From Sitta carolinensis (taxonomy: Eukaryota > Chordata > Aves > Passeriformes > Sittidae): a stretch of 64,000 nucleotides of DNA. The stretch covers positions 3,270,452 to 3,334,451 of the forward strand of contig CM063294.1 in assembly GCA_032173965.1 (NCBI GenBank), given 5' to 3'. The translations under genes were made by a program, and so were the position numbers. Positions 45,928 to 58,000 of this stretch are shown here, in pieces. A model generated the notes under the pieces. That model did no database searches, was not told the DNA's origin, and worked only from the letters and a program-made list of their open reading frames with translations. Position 1 is the stretch's first letter. Each line of letters opens with the position of its first letter.

Positions 45928-46394
45928 TGACAAGAAGGACATTGAGGGGCTGGAGTGTATCCAGAGAAGGGAACAGAGCTGGGGAAAGGTCTGGAGCACA
46001 AGAAGAGGAGCAGCTGAAGGAACTGGGAGGCTCAGCCTGGAGAAAAGGAGGTTCAGGGGGACCTTCTCCCTGTCCACAGGTCCCTGACAGGAGTGTGCAG
46101 CCAGGTGGGGATCAGGCTCTGCTCCCTGGCAATGGGACATGAGGAAATGGCCTCAGGTTGTGTTGGGGGCAGTTTAGATTGGATATTAAGGAAAGATTCT
46201 TCACAGAAGGGGTGGTCAGGCATTGAAACAGGCTGCCTAGGGAAGTGGTAGAATCTCTCTCCCTGGAAATGTTCCAAAGCCATGAGGATTGGCTCTTGAG
46301 GACACAGATTAGTGGTGGCCTTGGCAGTGCTGAGTTCATAGTTAGACTCAGTTGTCTTAGAGGGCTTTTCCAGCCTTAGTGATTCCATGATTCC
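45928..46394 (+). mobile_element. CR1 LINE fragment, 3' end, well preserved
   Basis: About 470 bp in plus orientation: 'gacaagaaggacattgaggg', 'tccagagaagggaacagagc', 'agcctggagaaaaggaggtt', 'gtttagattggatattaagg', 'aaacaggctgcctagggaag', ending with 'gattccatgattcc'. Matches the end of CR1 ORF2 plus the 3' untranslated region. Confidence 0.95.
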
Positions 46395-48249
46395 CTGTGT
46401 CCAAGCTTGATCTAAGGGCACATGGATGAAGTCAAGTACCCCAGGGCACATGGAATACCCAGGCAGCATCACAGCCTGTCCTGTGGCCTTCAGACCTGCA
46501 GACCTGTGTGTCCCTACCCACTGTGCCCCTGAGTACCACCACTGGCAGGGTGAGCTGCCTCTCCATCCTCTCTCCTGTGTTTGAGACCTGCAAAGGTCCC
46601 AGCCATCAGCACTGGGCAAGAATGGGGGATTGGGCTGACTGAATGGGACTCCCCAGTGCCCAAGCCCAGTTCCTTCCACAGGCTCTCCACACCCTCCATA
46701 ACCCCATGTGAAAGTGGTGCCATCAACTCTGTCCCCCAGGCCAGGCAGGACTTTCACCATACCCCTGGCTCTGGGGGTGGATCAACAGGATTCCTGTATC
46801 CCTCTGCACCATTGGGTGACTTTCCTGATGTCCAGCCTGGAATCCCTGCCTGCTTTTCCAAACCTGGTTTCCATCTGCAGGGCCATCCGGCAGCTGGGTT
46901 TCGCTGCCCAGGCGGGCCTGCCCTGCCTTTCCTGGCCATAAAACCAACAGGGCAGTGGAAATATTTTGGAAACACCTTTTACAGTTCTCTCAGCAGGGCT
47001 GCAGTTAACCCCTAAAGGGGCTGGCTGCCATCAGGAAAAACAATTTCATTCCAGCCAAATTATTTCACAGGAAAAGGCTGATTTTGGTGCCATTTTTACC
47101 GCTGATGACTTCAGCATTGTCCCTTCGGACTCTGCCACCTTTTCCTGTTCTCATGTTCTGCTATGACCTGGAGCTCTGGCATTCTACAGATCAAACGTTT
47201 TCCCTCGCTCCACATTCAGCAGATTCAGCTCCTGGGGGTGTCTCTGCAGAACTGCCCTGGTTTGTGGGGCTGTGGTGCTGCTCCATGGCAGCTTGAGTTC
47301 GGGATCGCTGCTGAAACCCAGCCCCTGCAGCCGCCCTCCAGCTATTTTCAAAGGCACCTACAGAGCATTAGGTCACAGAGACTGAAATAGCAGATTCCGG
47401 TCCAAATCAGGGTGATGAGCACATTTTGTCCAGCCTCTGCCCAGGTCCCAGGCATCCAAGCTTCTCCCAGCCCAGAGCTCTGTCACAGCTCCAGCAGGAA
47501 CACCCCTGGGTGTCACTGCCACACAACCAAGGGGCAGCTCATGGAACCTCTCACTTCTGCCCCAATTCAGACCCACCTGGCAAGGATGAGACCCTCCACA
47601 GCCAGCTGGGGACCTCCACTGGTGTCCAGGCACAGTGGGGCAGGAGGACATGATCCTCCAAAAAGGGGTTTGGGGTTCAGACAACCCTGGGATCCCTTTG
47701 CACACACCTCCCAGCTGACATCTGAGAGGGGTGAGGCTGACAAGCACAGCCCAGCAGAGCTCCTCATGCTGACCTCCAGCAAGTCCCGGCCCCCTGGGCT
47801 GCTCCTGGAGCCAGCAGCACCGGGACGTGACATTCCCTCTGTTTCATCTTCACACATGGGCAGCTCACAACAAGCAGCAAAGCCAAACTCTTTCACCACC
47901 TGGCACATAAGCTGGGGTAGGGAGAAAGCCAGGCTGAGAGTGCATGAGTCCCACAAGCATCCAGGAGAAGTCACACCTGGTTCCCAGGAAGGGACAAGCA
48001 CTGACCAGAGGTGCAAGCCAGGTCCCTTCAAGAAGTGCTGTGGCTGTGAGTCTGATTTATGGCTCTCAGGGCAGCCAGGTCCTCATCCCAGGAGCGGTGC
48101 TCTGGTGCTGCTTTGGCCACTGCACACTCCTGGGCCAGTCTGGGGAGGGGCACAGAGACTGGCAGATGCTCCACAGGGATCTCACTGGAGACAGCTCATG
48201 GATCATCCCAAATATCCGTCTCCAACATGGTCCTGAGGAGGACATCATT
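46395..48249. other. non-coding DNA, no gene seen
   Basis: Positions 46960-47130 are AT-balanced. No exon, RNA or repeat family recognised. Confidence 0.4.
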
Positions 48250-48610
48250 AAATTTCAGAATGGTTTGGGTAGGAAGAGACTTTTAAAGTCATCCAGTTCC
48301 ACAGGCAAGGAACCTTCCACTAGAACAAGTTAGTTCTGGTTTTGCTCCCATCCTTGGCATCTTACAGGATGGGGCAGCCACAGCTTCTCTGGGCACTCTG
48401 TGCCCCACCCTCACAGGGAGGAATTCCTGCCTAATATTTATTCTAAAGCTCTCATCTTTTAGTTTAAAACTGTTCCCCCTTGTCCTTTCATCACCTCTGT
48501 CCCCTGCTGCCCCAGCCTGGACCATCTCCCCACACTCCAGTTGGTGCCCTGGGATCCTCTCCACTAACAGCTCCCTCCTTCCTGAGGGCTCAGCATCCTC
48601 AACGAGTGCT
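48250..48610 (-). mobile_element. CR1 LINE fragment, 3' end
   Basis: Minus orientation: 'aatttcagaatggtttgggt', 'gatggggcagccacagcttc', 'ttagtttaaaactgttcccc', 'cttgtcctttcatcacctct'. Dead fragment. Confidence 0.9.
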
Positions 48611-50793
48611 TCAGAGGCAATCAAAAATCGCTATTTTTTGCCTCTGGGAGAATTCAGCAGCAATTCAGAGAAGAGCCTGGGATTTGGGCCATCTGCATCC
48701 TGTCACACATGGCTTGACTGAGTCCCTAAATCATCTCGTGCCTCAGTTTCCTACCTTTATATAGCAAAGAGGCCATTCCTTGGGTTGTCCCACGCTATAT
48801 CCTCCCTCTGGAAACCCTCTGGGTAAGAGGTTGCATCTTGGTGTGGGGACTGGCTGCATCCTGGCTGCAGAAAGGAAATTTTTGGGTATCCTGCTGCAGC
48901 TGAGGGAACTGTCTGCAGTTGGGATGCTCCTACCCTCATGCAGACTGAGGGCTGGGCTCCCCTCATTCCATTTCTTGGCACAGCAGTTTGCTTTCCCCTT
49001 TTAAAAGTGCAGACTGTGGGTTTCCAGTAGCTGAGGGTTTGCCTGAATGCCCTGATTTCAGAAGGAGCTCAGTGAGGCCAGGAATGGAGCAAGTGCCCCC
49101 TGGAGCTCAGGGGGAAGGAGGAGAGAAGGTACCACCAGCCAGGCTGGGTGCAGGGATGGCAGGAGTCTGGAGGGGCTGGTGGCCTTTGGAGAGGTGGGGT
49201 TATCCCTCAGCATCCCAAACACTCCTGGAACCAGGAGGGCTTTGCAGGCACTGAGTCACTCCAGCCCTTGAAAAACCAACCAGTGCCCGTATAAACAGCA
49301 GGGCCAGAGGATGTGAGGAGCCTCCATAGCCCTCACAAGTGCTGCTTCCAGTTGCATTCTCCTCCCTTTCCTCTCCAGTCTCACTGAAAATCTTCTCCAC
49401 CTCCTTCTTGGCCCCTTCCAGAGCCCCCATGGAGTCCAGGCCCGGGGTCTCCACGAGAGCCCTGCAGCCAGGGCAGAGCAGGGATGGGTGTGCAGGGCTC
49501 ATGGGCTGAGGCTGCCACTGCCCAGCTTCGTGAGGGACACCAGACAGGCAGCACCTGAGACAGCTGCTCCATCCCTGCCCCTGTACAGGGAGAGGGAGAT
49601 GCTGGGGCTCAGGGCGGCAGTAGGCATCCTCTATCCAGGGAAGGATGCCCAAATGAACAGCGTGGAGTTTGCACTCCATGCCCGGGCTCAACCTCTGGCT
49701 CCATGCTCAGGAGCCCAGGTCCCATTGGACCTCATTTCACCTCCCCCAAAATTCCCCCCTTCCCATTTTGGAAAGGGCAAAGGTCTCAAGAGCAGCTGAG
49801 GCACAGGAAGCATTGGTGTGTCCTGGTGGGATGTGTCTGGGAAGTTGGAGAACCACCTGCCTTCTCTGAAACTGGCAGCCAAGCAGGGAACCGCCTCCTA
49901 AATTTGGTGAGTCCCAGACCTCACTTGCCATCACTGGGGGTCGGGCTGAGGCCTGGAGCCCCACGGGGAGGGCTCAGCAGGCTCCCATGGCCGCCTGCAG
50001 CAAAGCCATCCCTTCCCAGAGCCCATCACCCAGGGCACCACTGGCCTGTCCCCACCATGGGGACACCCCAGCTGTGTGGGGGCAGGCAGAGGCAGAGCGC
50101 CCTGTCCCCTGTGGAACAGGGATGGAGGAACCGGCAGAGTTGCCATGGAGATTTCCTCCCTAGCAGATGCTCTGGGCAGGTGCAAGAAGAGGCTCTGCCC
50201 CCCTCGCTGTGCGGCACAATGCCAGCCGGATCCTGCAGAAACAGGAAGCCTCTGCAACCGCCCGCTGCCAGCCCAACGGCCACCAGCACCACCGCCACCA
50301 CCGCTGCCACCACTGCCCCCAGCCTGCCTGCCCGTGTCCCTCTGGGGAAACTGAGTCACCTCCCCAAGGCACCCTGAGCTCCGCCTCCCCCAGTGTGTGG
50401 CAATGGCACGTCTGGGGTGTTCCCACCCGCCCCTCCAGCCCCTCTCTCTGCCTGCTCTGGTGGTCACCCATTGCCTCCTCACTGAGCAGAGTGGTCACAC
50501 ACAGCATTGCCCAAAATATCACCCACAGGACCCCCACACTGCCAGGGCACTGGTCCACGGGGATGGTCAGCTCGTGCCAGCTTCCCCAGCCTGTCCCAGG
50601 ACTGGAGTGGCACTGCTGGCCCCAGGGAGTGGCACAGGGCATCCCTGAGGTGGGTGGTGCCATCCCGAGGTTGTGCTGCTGGGGATGGACACTCCATAGC
50701 TCTGAACCCGTCCTGGAGCTCACGCTCCTTCACCTTTCCTGCTGCTCCCAACACTTTTCAATCCCTAAGGAAGTAGTTTCATTCCAACTACTC
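48611..50793. other. non-coding DNA, no gene seen
   Basis: No recognisable exon. A CAC/CCACCG-rich stretch near 50280-50320 explains a His-rich frame there. Confidence 0.4.
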
Positions 50794-50925
50794 GCAGAAT
50801 CATGGAATATCCAGAGTTGGATGATCCACAAGGATCATCAAGCCCAGCCCCTGGCCCTGTACACGACACTGCAGCAATCCCACCATGTTCCTGAGAGTGT
50901 TATCACACTGCTCTTTTAATCCACC
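50794..50925 (-). mobile_element. CR1 LINE fragment
   Basis: Minus orientation: 'gcagaatcatggaatatcca', 'gatcatcaagcccagcccct', 'ccaccatgttcctgagagtg'. Short, diverged copy of a third wording variant. Confidence 0.8.
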
Positions 50926-51999
50926 CTCCGAAGCTCCCCAATGCCACAGTATGAGACACCTAAAAACCCCCATTCCCTGGGTTTTCCCCAGATGCCTCCA
51001 AACCCACATCCTCAGTGCTGTTAGCACCCAGCAGAGCGTGGCTCCTCCGGCAGGTCCTCCCTCAGAGCAGATCTCTCGCGGGCTCTGGCCAGCCCTGTTT
51101 TCTGCTCGGAGCCTCGCCGGTTGCGAAGCGGTTGAGGCGGCAGTGGGAGGGTTCCGGGAGCGACACCCACACAATCAAAAGCTGCTCTATCCAGCCGGGC
51201 CGAGCGTTTCCGTGGTAAGCGGAGCCGCCGGGCTGTGTACCTAGCGCAGGGCCTGCGTTTCAAAACACGCCGGGGTCACTCTCCCGCTTGTGCAGGGAGC
51301 CCAGAGGCGGATAATGGAGGCAGTGTTTGTGCACATTTCGGCACTATCGCGGAAATAACACGAGCCGTCACTCCTCCCGCAGCTGCACGGCCACCACGAG
51401 CCACCCTCCCTCGAGCACCTGGGCGGACCACAGGCCTGGCCACGCTGGCGGAAAGCCAGAAGAAGCCCCTAGCTCCATGGGTCGCCCCTCTTCCCAAAAA
51501 TCCAAAGGCATTGCTGGCAGTGGGATTGTGCTGGGGCTCCTGGCAGCCCAGGGCTGGCAAGGCTCTTGCTGCTGCACTTGGTTAACCATGGCAGTGAGTG
51601 GCACTTACTCCCTTGGGGACAGGGTCTCAGGGTGGCAGTGCTGGGTGGGTGTCCCTCAGGAGTCCCAAAGGGGCTGCAGTGTCCTGAAGGGACACGTGCC
51701 CCTTCCAGGGAGCGAACGTGAAGGGCAGCAGGACTACCAGGTGTGGTGCTGGGGGTGCTGGGGTGGCGCAGTGTGGGAGCAGTGGTGTGGGATGATGGTG
51801 GTGCTGCAGGGCAGTGCTGCAGGACAGGAGAGCCTGGCACAGTGCCCACAGTGCAGTGCCCGGTGCTCTGCATGGCACTGCCCAGTTTGGTGCTGCTGTG
51901 GTGCTGAGTGACACCAGCACTCGTTCAGTGCCTGGTGTGACAATACCCAATCGGGTGCAGCCATGGTGCTGCCCCAGAGTGGTGCCCAGTACGGTTCTT
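50926..51999. other. non-coding DNA with small CpG-rich patch
   Basis: Positions 51040-51380 are CpG-enriched and AT-balanced in parts ('ggcactatcgcggaaataac'), a possible regulatory element. Toward 51800 the DNA grades into TGGTGC-rich tandem sequence. Confidence 0.4.
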
Positions 52000-52870
52000 A
52001 AGTGTCTGGTTCAGTGCCATCATAGCTCTGCCTGATGTGGTGCCTGGTTTGATGCCCGGGCCAGCACTGCCTGCTGCAGTGCCTGGTTCTTTGCCCAGCT
52101 TCGTGCCTGGTGCAGTACCCAGTGCAACAGTTCCCAGCCAGCACCCACTACAGCACTGCCCAACCTGGTGCCCAGTTCTTTGCCTGGTTTGGTACCCAGC
52201 CCTGTGCTCACTGCAGCAGTGCCTGGCATAGTGCCCACTTCTGTGCCTGTTCTATGCCCATTTGTTTGCCCAGTCTGTTCCCTGGTTCAGTGCCTTGTTC
52301 TGTGTCTGGTTCTGAGCTTGGTTCTGCTCTTGGTTCCATTTCTGCTCCACTGGCTGGTTGTTAGCCCAGCCTGGTACCTGGTGCAGTGCCAGTTCAGTAC
52401 ATGATTGTTTGCCTTGCCTGGTACCTGGTTGTTTGCCCCATTGCTTTCCCAGCCCATTACTTGATTGTTTGCCTGGTCTGCTTCCCAGTCCAGTGCCCAG
52501 TCTGGTGCTCAGCTATTTGTCCAGTCCAGTACTCAGTCTGGTGCCCTGTTCAGTGCCCAGCTGTTTGTCCGCTCCAGTGCCCTGCTCAGTGCCCAATCCG
52601 CTGCCTGGCTGATTGCCCTGGGCAGTGGCTGGTCCAGTGCCCTGCTCAGTGCCCTGCTCAGTGCCCGGTTGTTTGCCCTGCTCGGTGCCCCGATCGGTGC
52701 CCTGCTCGATGCCCTGCTCGGTGCCCCGCTGTTTTTCCCGCTCGGTGCCCGCTGTCTGCCCCGCTCGGTGCCCGCTGTCTACCCCGCTCGGTGCCCCGCT
52801 CGGTGCCCCGCTCGGTGCCCGCTGTCTTCCCCGCTCGGTGCCCTGCTCGATGCCCGCCCGGCGCTTCCTC
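52000..52870. repeat. GTGCCCAGT/CTCGGTGCCC degenerate tandem array
   Basis: Units of about 10-12 bp and their dimers. On the left they read 'agtgcccag' and 'tgcctggt' with almost no CpG. On the right, from about 52680, they read 'ccgctcggtgccc' with CpG in nearly every unit. The array runs straight into the next CpG island. Long frames in it are repeat artefacts. Confidence 0.85.
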
Positions 52871-53330
52871 CGCCGCCGCCCCCGGCCGGTGGCTCCGCGG
52901 CCGGCGCGGTCCAGGCCGGCTCTTCGGGGCAGCGCGGGCGGGCGGCGCCAGGCGGTGCGCGGTGCCACCGGCGGGTCCCCGGGCCGCCGCCGCCCGACAT
53001 TGGCTGGAAACTGGAGCAGCGCGGCGGGGACGGTCGATGCCGATCGATCGCGGCGCGGGCGGCACCGCACGGCACGGCCCCGGCGCGGCACCGCACGGCC
53101 CCGGCACCCCGGGGGTCCCCGCGCCGCCCCGCAGCCCCCCGGGGGGATGCGCAGCCCCCCGAGACCGGGACCGGGCCGGGGGTGGAGGCAGGAGCCCGTC
53201 CCAGGGGGGTTCTGCCGGCACCGGGAGGAGCCGCCTGCGGGGCCGCGGCGGGCTCCGGGAGTTTGGGCGAGTGACGCTGCCCAGTCCCCGTGTCCCTGTG
53301 AGCTGGTGGGACGGGGACAGGCGGCGCCAG
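52680..53330. promoter_or_regulatory. CpG island
   Basis: Dense CpG for about 650 bp, including 'gatgccgatcgatcgcggcg' at about 53036. Overlaps the right end of the tandem array. Could be a promoter of an unrecognised transcript; no exon seen. Confidence 0.5.
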
Positions 53331-54780
53331 CCCCGGACCTCAGCCCCAGGGCCACCCCTTCGCCCTCCCCGGTCCTTCCTCCTGCCGAAGGCAGCAGCTG
53401 GGACATCTCACTTGCGGTGTCTCCCCGCAAGTTCTGGAGCTGGATCTGTCCTTCCCACTCGCCCCGCTCCATGGCCAGCTCCGTCCAGGTGTCCCCCGCA
53501 CTGGGTACAAAGAGCTCCACGAGCGGCTAGCGGCACAGGGACACGGCTGCGCCCACGCAGACCCGCACGCTTCCCGCATCCCCAGCAGCTCCGAGCATCT
53601 GCCGTTCCCGGAGCTGGCGAGGGCTTTGCTCTGGCTGCTGCTCCCGGGCTGCTACACAGGGGACGGTGCCCAAAGTTTCCTTCCTGGCAGCAGGAAAACC
53701 TTATTTAATATAGGAAACCAGAGCGGCGGCCTCGCAGTGCTCATGCGTGGCGGCCAGCGCAGCCCAGCTCAGCGCTCCCGGCCGCCCGCAGGGATGGATG
53801 GCTGTGTCCCTGCCCTTTATCTTTCCCAGCCAGCGCCGGATTTTCAGGGCCAGGAACACGGTGCTGGGCGTGCAACGGCGGCGGCAGCAGCATCTCCTCT
53901 GCCTCGGGCTGGAGGATGCGCTGGGGTCCTGCGGTGCGGGACCACTGGCCCCGACGCTGGAGCAGGGAGAGCTACTTTTTCCGAGAGTGCCGTTAATTAA
54001 TGGCAGAAGGAGCCGACGGGGTGGCTCGGCATCGTTCAGGAAGGGGTTTAACCTTGGAGCTGGCAGTTCTGCACGAATAACCCCTGCCCAGAGCAGGCGG
54101 CCCCGGCCGCTGCCGCATCTGAAGTCGCTGGGTGAGGGCGGCACCAAAGTTTCGCCAGGTTTTTGCTCTTGTTTGACAGTGATTTCAATAATAATGCTGG
54201 AGGATCCCGTGGCGGCAGGAACCCCCGGGGGCTGAGCATCCCCTGGGGAGGGGCGGAGTGTGTGTGCGGAGGGCATTTAAATCCAGGAGATTGTGAAGAC
54301 TTGGTAAGAAAAAAAAACCCTGCTGAATAAAATGCGAAATCTTGCTCTTGGATTTGCTCTCCGCGGCTTTTTGCCCCCGTGGAATTAGCAGGCGTCTGGG
54401 GAGGAGATCACGGCGCTGTGCATCAGGGCAGGCGTGGGCCCATCCTTCCCTAATTTATTTTTTCTTAAACGAAAAGAAAAATTCCTTTATTTGGCAACTC
54501 CTGCATGAATCAAGTTAGCATTTCACAGCTATTTAACACCTGGTTACAGCTTCTGCGGCAGAACCGAGGATGCTCCACGCTCGGCGCCCGCTCCGCATGG
54601 CGGGATCTGCCCCTTCCCGCAGGCGGGGACCAGCCGGATTTATTTTCCCTCCGTTTCGGGCAGCGATTTAAGGCAGGAGGTGCTTTGCGTGACTTTATGG
54701 GGGGGTTCTCCTGGCCCTGCCCGGAGGAGTAAACCCCCGGCTCTGCCCTCAGCTCTCCCTCAGCGCCGCCCCTCGCCCCG
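53331..54780. other. non-coding DNA, candidate regulatory block
   Basis: From about 53980 to 54560 the DNA is AT-balanced and motif-rich. It includes GCCGTTAATTAATGGC at 53989-54004, an almost perfect inverted repeat of homeodomain type, and 'gatttcaataataatgctgg'. No exon recognised. Confidence 0.45.
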
Positions 54781-55000
54781 TCCAGCTGCCATTACGGTCG
54801 GGTGGGAATCGACTCAAGTCCTTAAACCCCAAGAGTTAATCAAAGTGCTTTGAATATGTAAATGCTGAGTATTGTTTATCATTGCCTAGAGCTGATACAG
54901 CAGTTTTCCTGCTCAAAGCCCCGTTCAGATGGGAGCTCATGAAAATTCACAACAGCCTCGCAAATAGGTGATGGGGATTATTACCCCCGTCTTCCAAATG
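54781..55000. promoter_or_regulatory. candidate enhancer with paired TCF/LEF-like sites
   Basis: ATCAAAG (54839-54845) and its mirror CTTTGAA (54848-54854) both match the WWCAAAG TCF/LEF core and are 2 bp apart. They are followed by an octamer-like TATGTAAATGC and a forkhead-like TGTTTATC. The stretch is clearly more AT-rich than its surroundings and reads like a conserved non-coding element. Function is inference. Confidence 0.4.
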
Positions 55001-58000
55001 AGCAAAGGGAGGAAGAGCAGTGGAGTGATGCTCCCCGTGGCAGCGGGAATCGGCGATGGAGGTCAGTGGTGGTCCATCCCAGTAGGTGTAAATCACCTCT
55101 TGCTTCATTTCCTCCCGCCAAACGTTTGTCCCGGGCTGCCCGGGCTGCGGACGGGGCTGGTGATGCAGCCCTCGATGGCCCGGTGTGACACTCACTTAAA
55201 TATACACCGTGCTGGCACCAGGCAGGGAATTCCACGCAGGCAACGCACGATTTTCCATGAGGTTCCTCGGCAAGACCTCCAGCAATGAGTGCTCTGTCAA
55301 TTAATACAACAAGGAGCCTGACGGGGATCTGTGGGAGTGCAGGGGAGCGAGAGGACTGTGGTAGGGGGCAGATCTGTCCTGGGGCTCGACAGGGCTCCCT
55401 GGGCAGAGAGCCCTGGCAGGCAGGGAGATGCCAGGATGGGCAGAAGGCTGGGACTGCCCCATCAATCAGCTCTGGGTAAGGACACCACAGAGGGGACCAT
55501 GGGGCTGGAGACCCCGGCTCACTCCAAATCCATCCACATCACGAGAACTCATCCCTCGGTGCTTCCCACCACATTCCTGTGGGTCAACCTGTTGACACCA
55601 ATGCCTGGAAGAGTTTTTTTCCCTCAGCCCGAGCTGAGTGCCTCTGCATCCAAGGAGATGTCCCAGTTTTGGGTTCCTCTTGTGCAGGGCCTCTGACCCT
55701 GGAGGTCCAGGGCAGCCTCCTGCCTCGTGAGCCGTGCCTGCGGCAGAGCTGCCAACCTCAGGGGAGGCTGGGGGACAGCTGGGAGCAGGACGTGTCTCAG
55801 CCAGCCAAATTTAATCCTCCTACGTTAGCAAGGCTTAAAATAGGCTCCCTGCAGCATCGATGAGGGTGGTGGAGTTGGCCTACTCCAGCCCTCCCAAGTA
55901 TTTTGGGGAAGCAGGGATGGCTGTTTTGCAGACAAGCACAGCTGGGAGGAACTGAGCTCTGCTGTCAGGGCGTCCTTTGCTGAAGCCATTCCAGGAATTA
56001 AACACACCTTGTGGTACCTTCGCCACTCTAAACTCCCATTGTTACCTCTCAGGGTGCCACCTTCTCCCTTGCCATTCCTCCACAGCCCTTTCCTGCCCTC
56101 TACCACGGCCAGAAGATTCATTTCTCCCTGCACCTCATGGGTTAAGCCCAGCTTATGGTCTGGTCTTGACCCCCTCCACCAGCTGCCCACAGGAGATGCC
56201 ATCCTGAGAAGTGGTTGGCCAGGACATGATCTGGGCAGAAAGCCATGGAGGAGCCCCTGGAGCAAGGCAGGTGTGGTGACACACTCAAGGAGCCACGTGG
56301 AGAACTCTGGAGACGTGAAGGAATCATCCAGTGTCATCCTGTGGAGAGACTCATTCCGTGTCCCAGATGTGCTGGCTGTCTCCTCAGTGCTGGGTGCACC
56401 ATGCTGAGGGGCACCCAGGATTCTCTGCCTTGGGCAGGGCCCAGCATCTCCCTGGGCAGGCCAGGGTGGTGGCTCCAGAAGGAAAGGCTCCTCCTGCACC
56501 TCAGCCCCAGGACTCTGCTCCGGGCTGGGGGATGCAGGGCTTGCTCTCTGTGTTCCTGGCTCCAGGTGTGGTGGGGTTTGGGGGCTACTGGAACAGTGCT
56601 GCTCTGAATCCTGCAGTGCCTTTGGCAGTGCCCTGGTCATTGGTGCAGCTCAGTCACTGGTGCTTCACTCACCCACCCCACGGGCTCTGCCTTCCTCCTG
56701 CTGGCTCCCTGCCACAACCCCGGCTCTCCTGGCTGGAGGCAGGGGTGCCCCTCGAGCTCTGCCCTCCCTGCCTCATCCCGTGCCTGCCTTCCCATGGCAC
56801 CCGGGGCTTTGAAGAAGCCGTTTTGCCATTTCTCCTTTCTCTGAGCAGCCTCTCCGTGGGCCCACGCACCAGCTGGGCCCCCCACCATGCTACTCCCACC
56901 AGCCCTGCTGTGCTGCCTGATGCCTTCCTGCCTTCACCTGGTGGGGCCGAGCCCTGCACGGGAAGGCAGCGAGCACAAAAGAGGCGGGAGAAGCCTCATC
57001 TCCCTTTGTGGTCCCTCCTGGGCTCCAGAGCTGGTCTTCACCTACCTGGTGGAGCCCTGAGGGAGCTGCCCATCTTCCCCATCAACCACGCTGTGAGCAT
57101 CCCCTTGGGGAATCCTCTGGAACGAACTCCTCTTGGCAGGAGCACAACTTCCTCAGGAAAGAATGCAGAGACAAATTTCTGAGCTCTCCTGAGCTTTGCC
57201 AAGCTACCTGAGCTGGGAGCATCACAGGGTCGCACCAAGGCAGCAGACACCCTGGTGTTTGCCACTTTGCTTTTTTCCAAAGGGTCCCCCAAGGAGGCCT
57301 CTAGGCTGGTGAAATCCTGATTCACAACCAACCACACCCACTCCCATTTGCATCCTTCCCCGCCAGCACAACACAGTCCTGTAGCACTGGGACCTGTGGG
57401 CACTGACCTGTCTGCCCAGGGTCCCGTGCCACTGCTGGGGCTCTAAAAGAAAACAACCCCCCAATAAAGCCCCTGGTTGTGCATCTCTGTGTGGAAGAAG
57501 GGTTTTACCCTGGAGAAGTAGTGGCACATCCCTTGGTTGAGCTGGCAGGGCTGGCTGTCCTCAATGGTGGCCATTCCTCCATCCTTGCTCCAGCCCCAAG
57601 GGGCTCACACAGCTGCACTCAGGGACCATTGTCCTGTCTCTCATGGATCTGACAGCTGTTGTGAGCAGTGAGGGTGCAAAAGGAGTCTGCAGGGGGTAGA
57701 AGGAGGCAGTGAGGGAAGGTAAAGGATAGAGGAACTCCCTGAAGCGTAGAAGAAAAGGGAGAGGGTTTCTCTGTAGAGAGACAAAGAATGGGTGATAAGG
57801 GACACTAGCACATTACCAAGAACTGGATACTCCCATTTGTGCTCAGAAACCCTCTGGGACACAGCAGCTGCTGAGCTGTTGTCCCAAGACAATCCCAAAA
57901 CACCAGCTTTCCCATTGTCTGGACATGGGCACCCGTGGCAGCCACTGGGCTGAAGGCACACCTGGAGCACTCGGGATGCCTGGAGGCACCTGGAAATCCA

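Noticed and set aside
52386..53708. 440-codon Cys/Pro-rich frame
   Set aside because: It runs through a short tandem array and then a CpG island; composition changes with the DNA and no domain appears.
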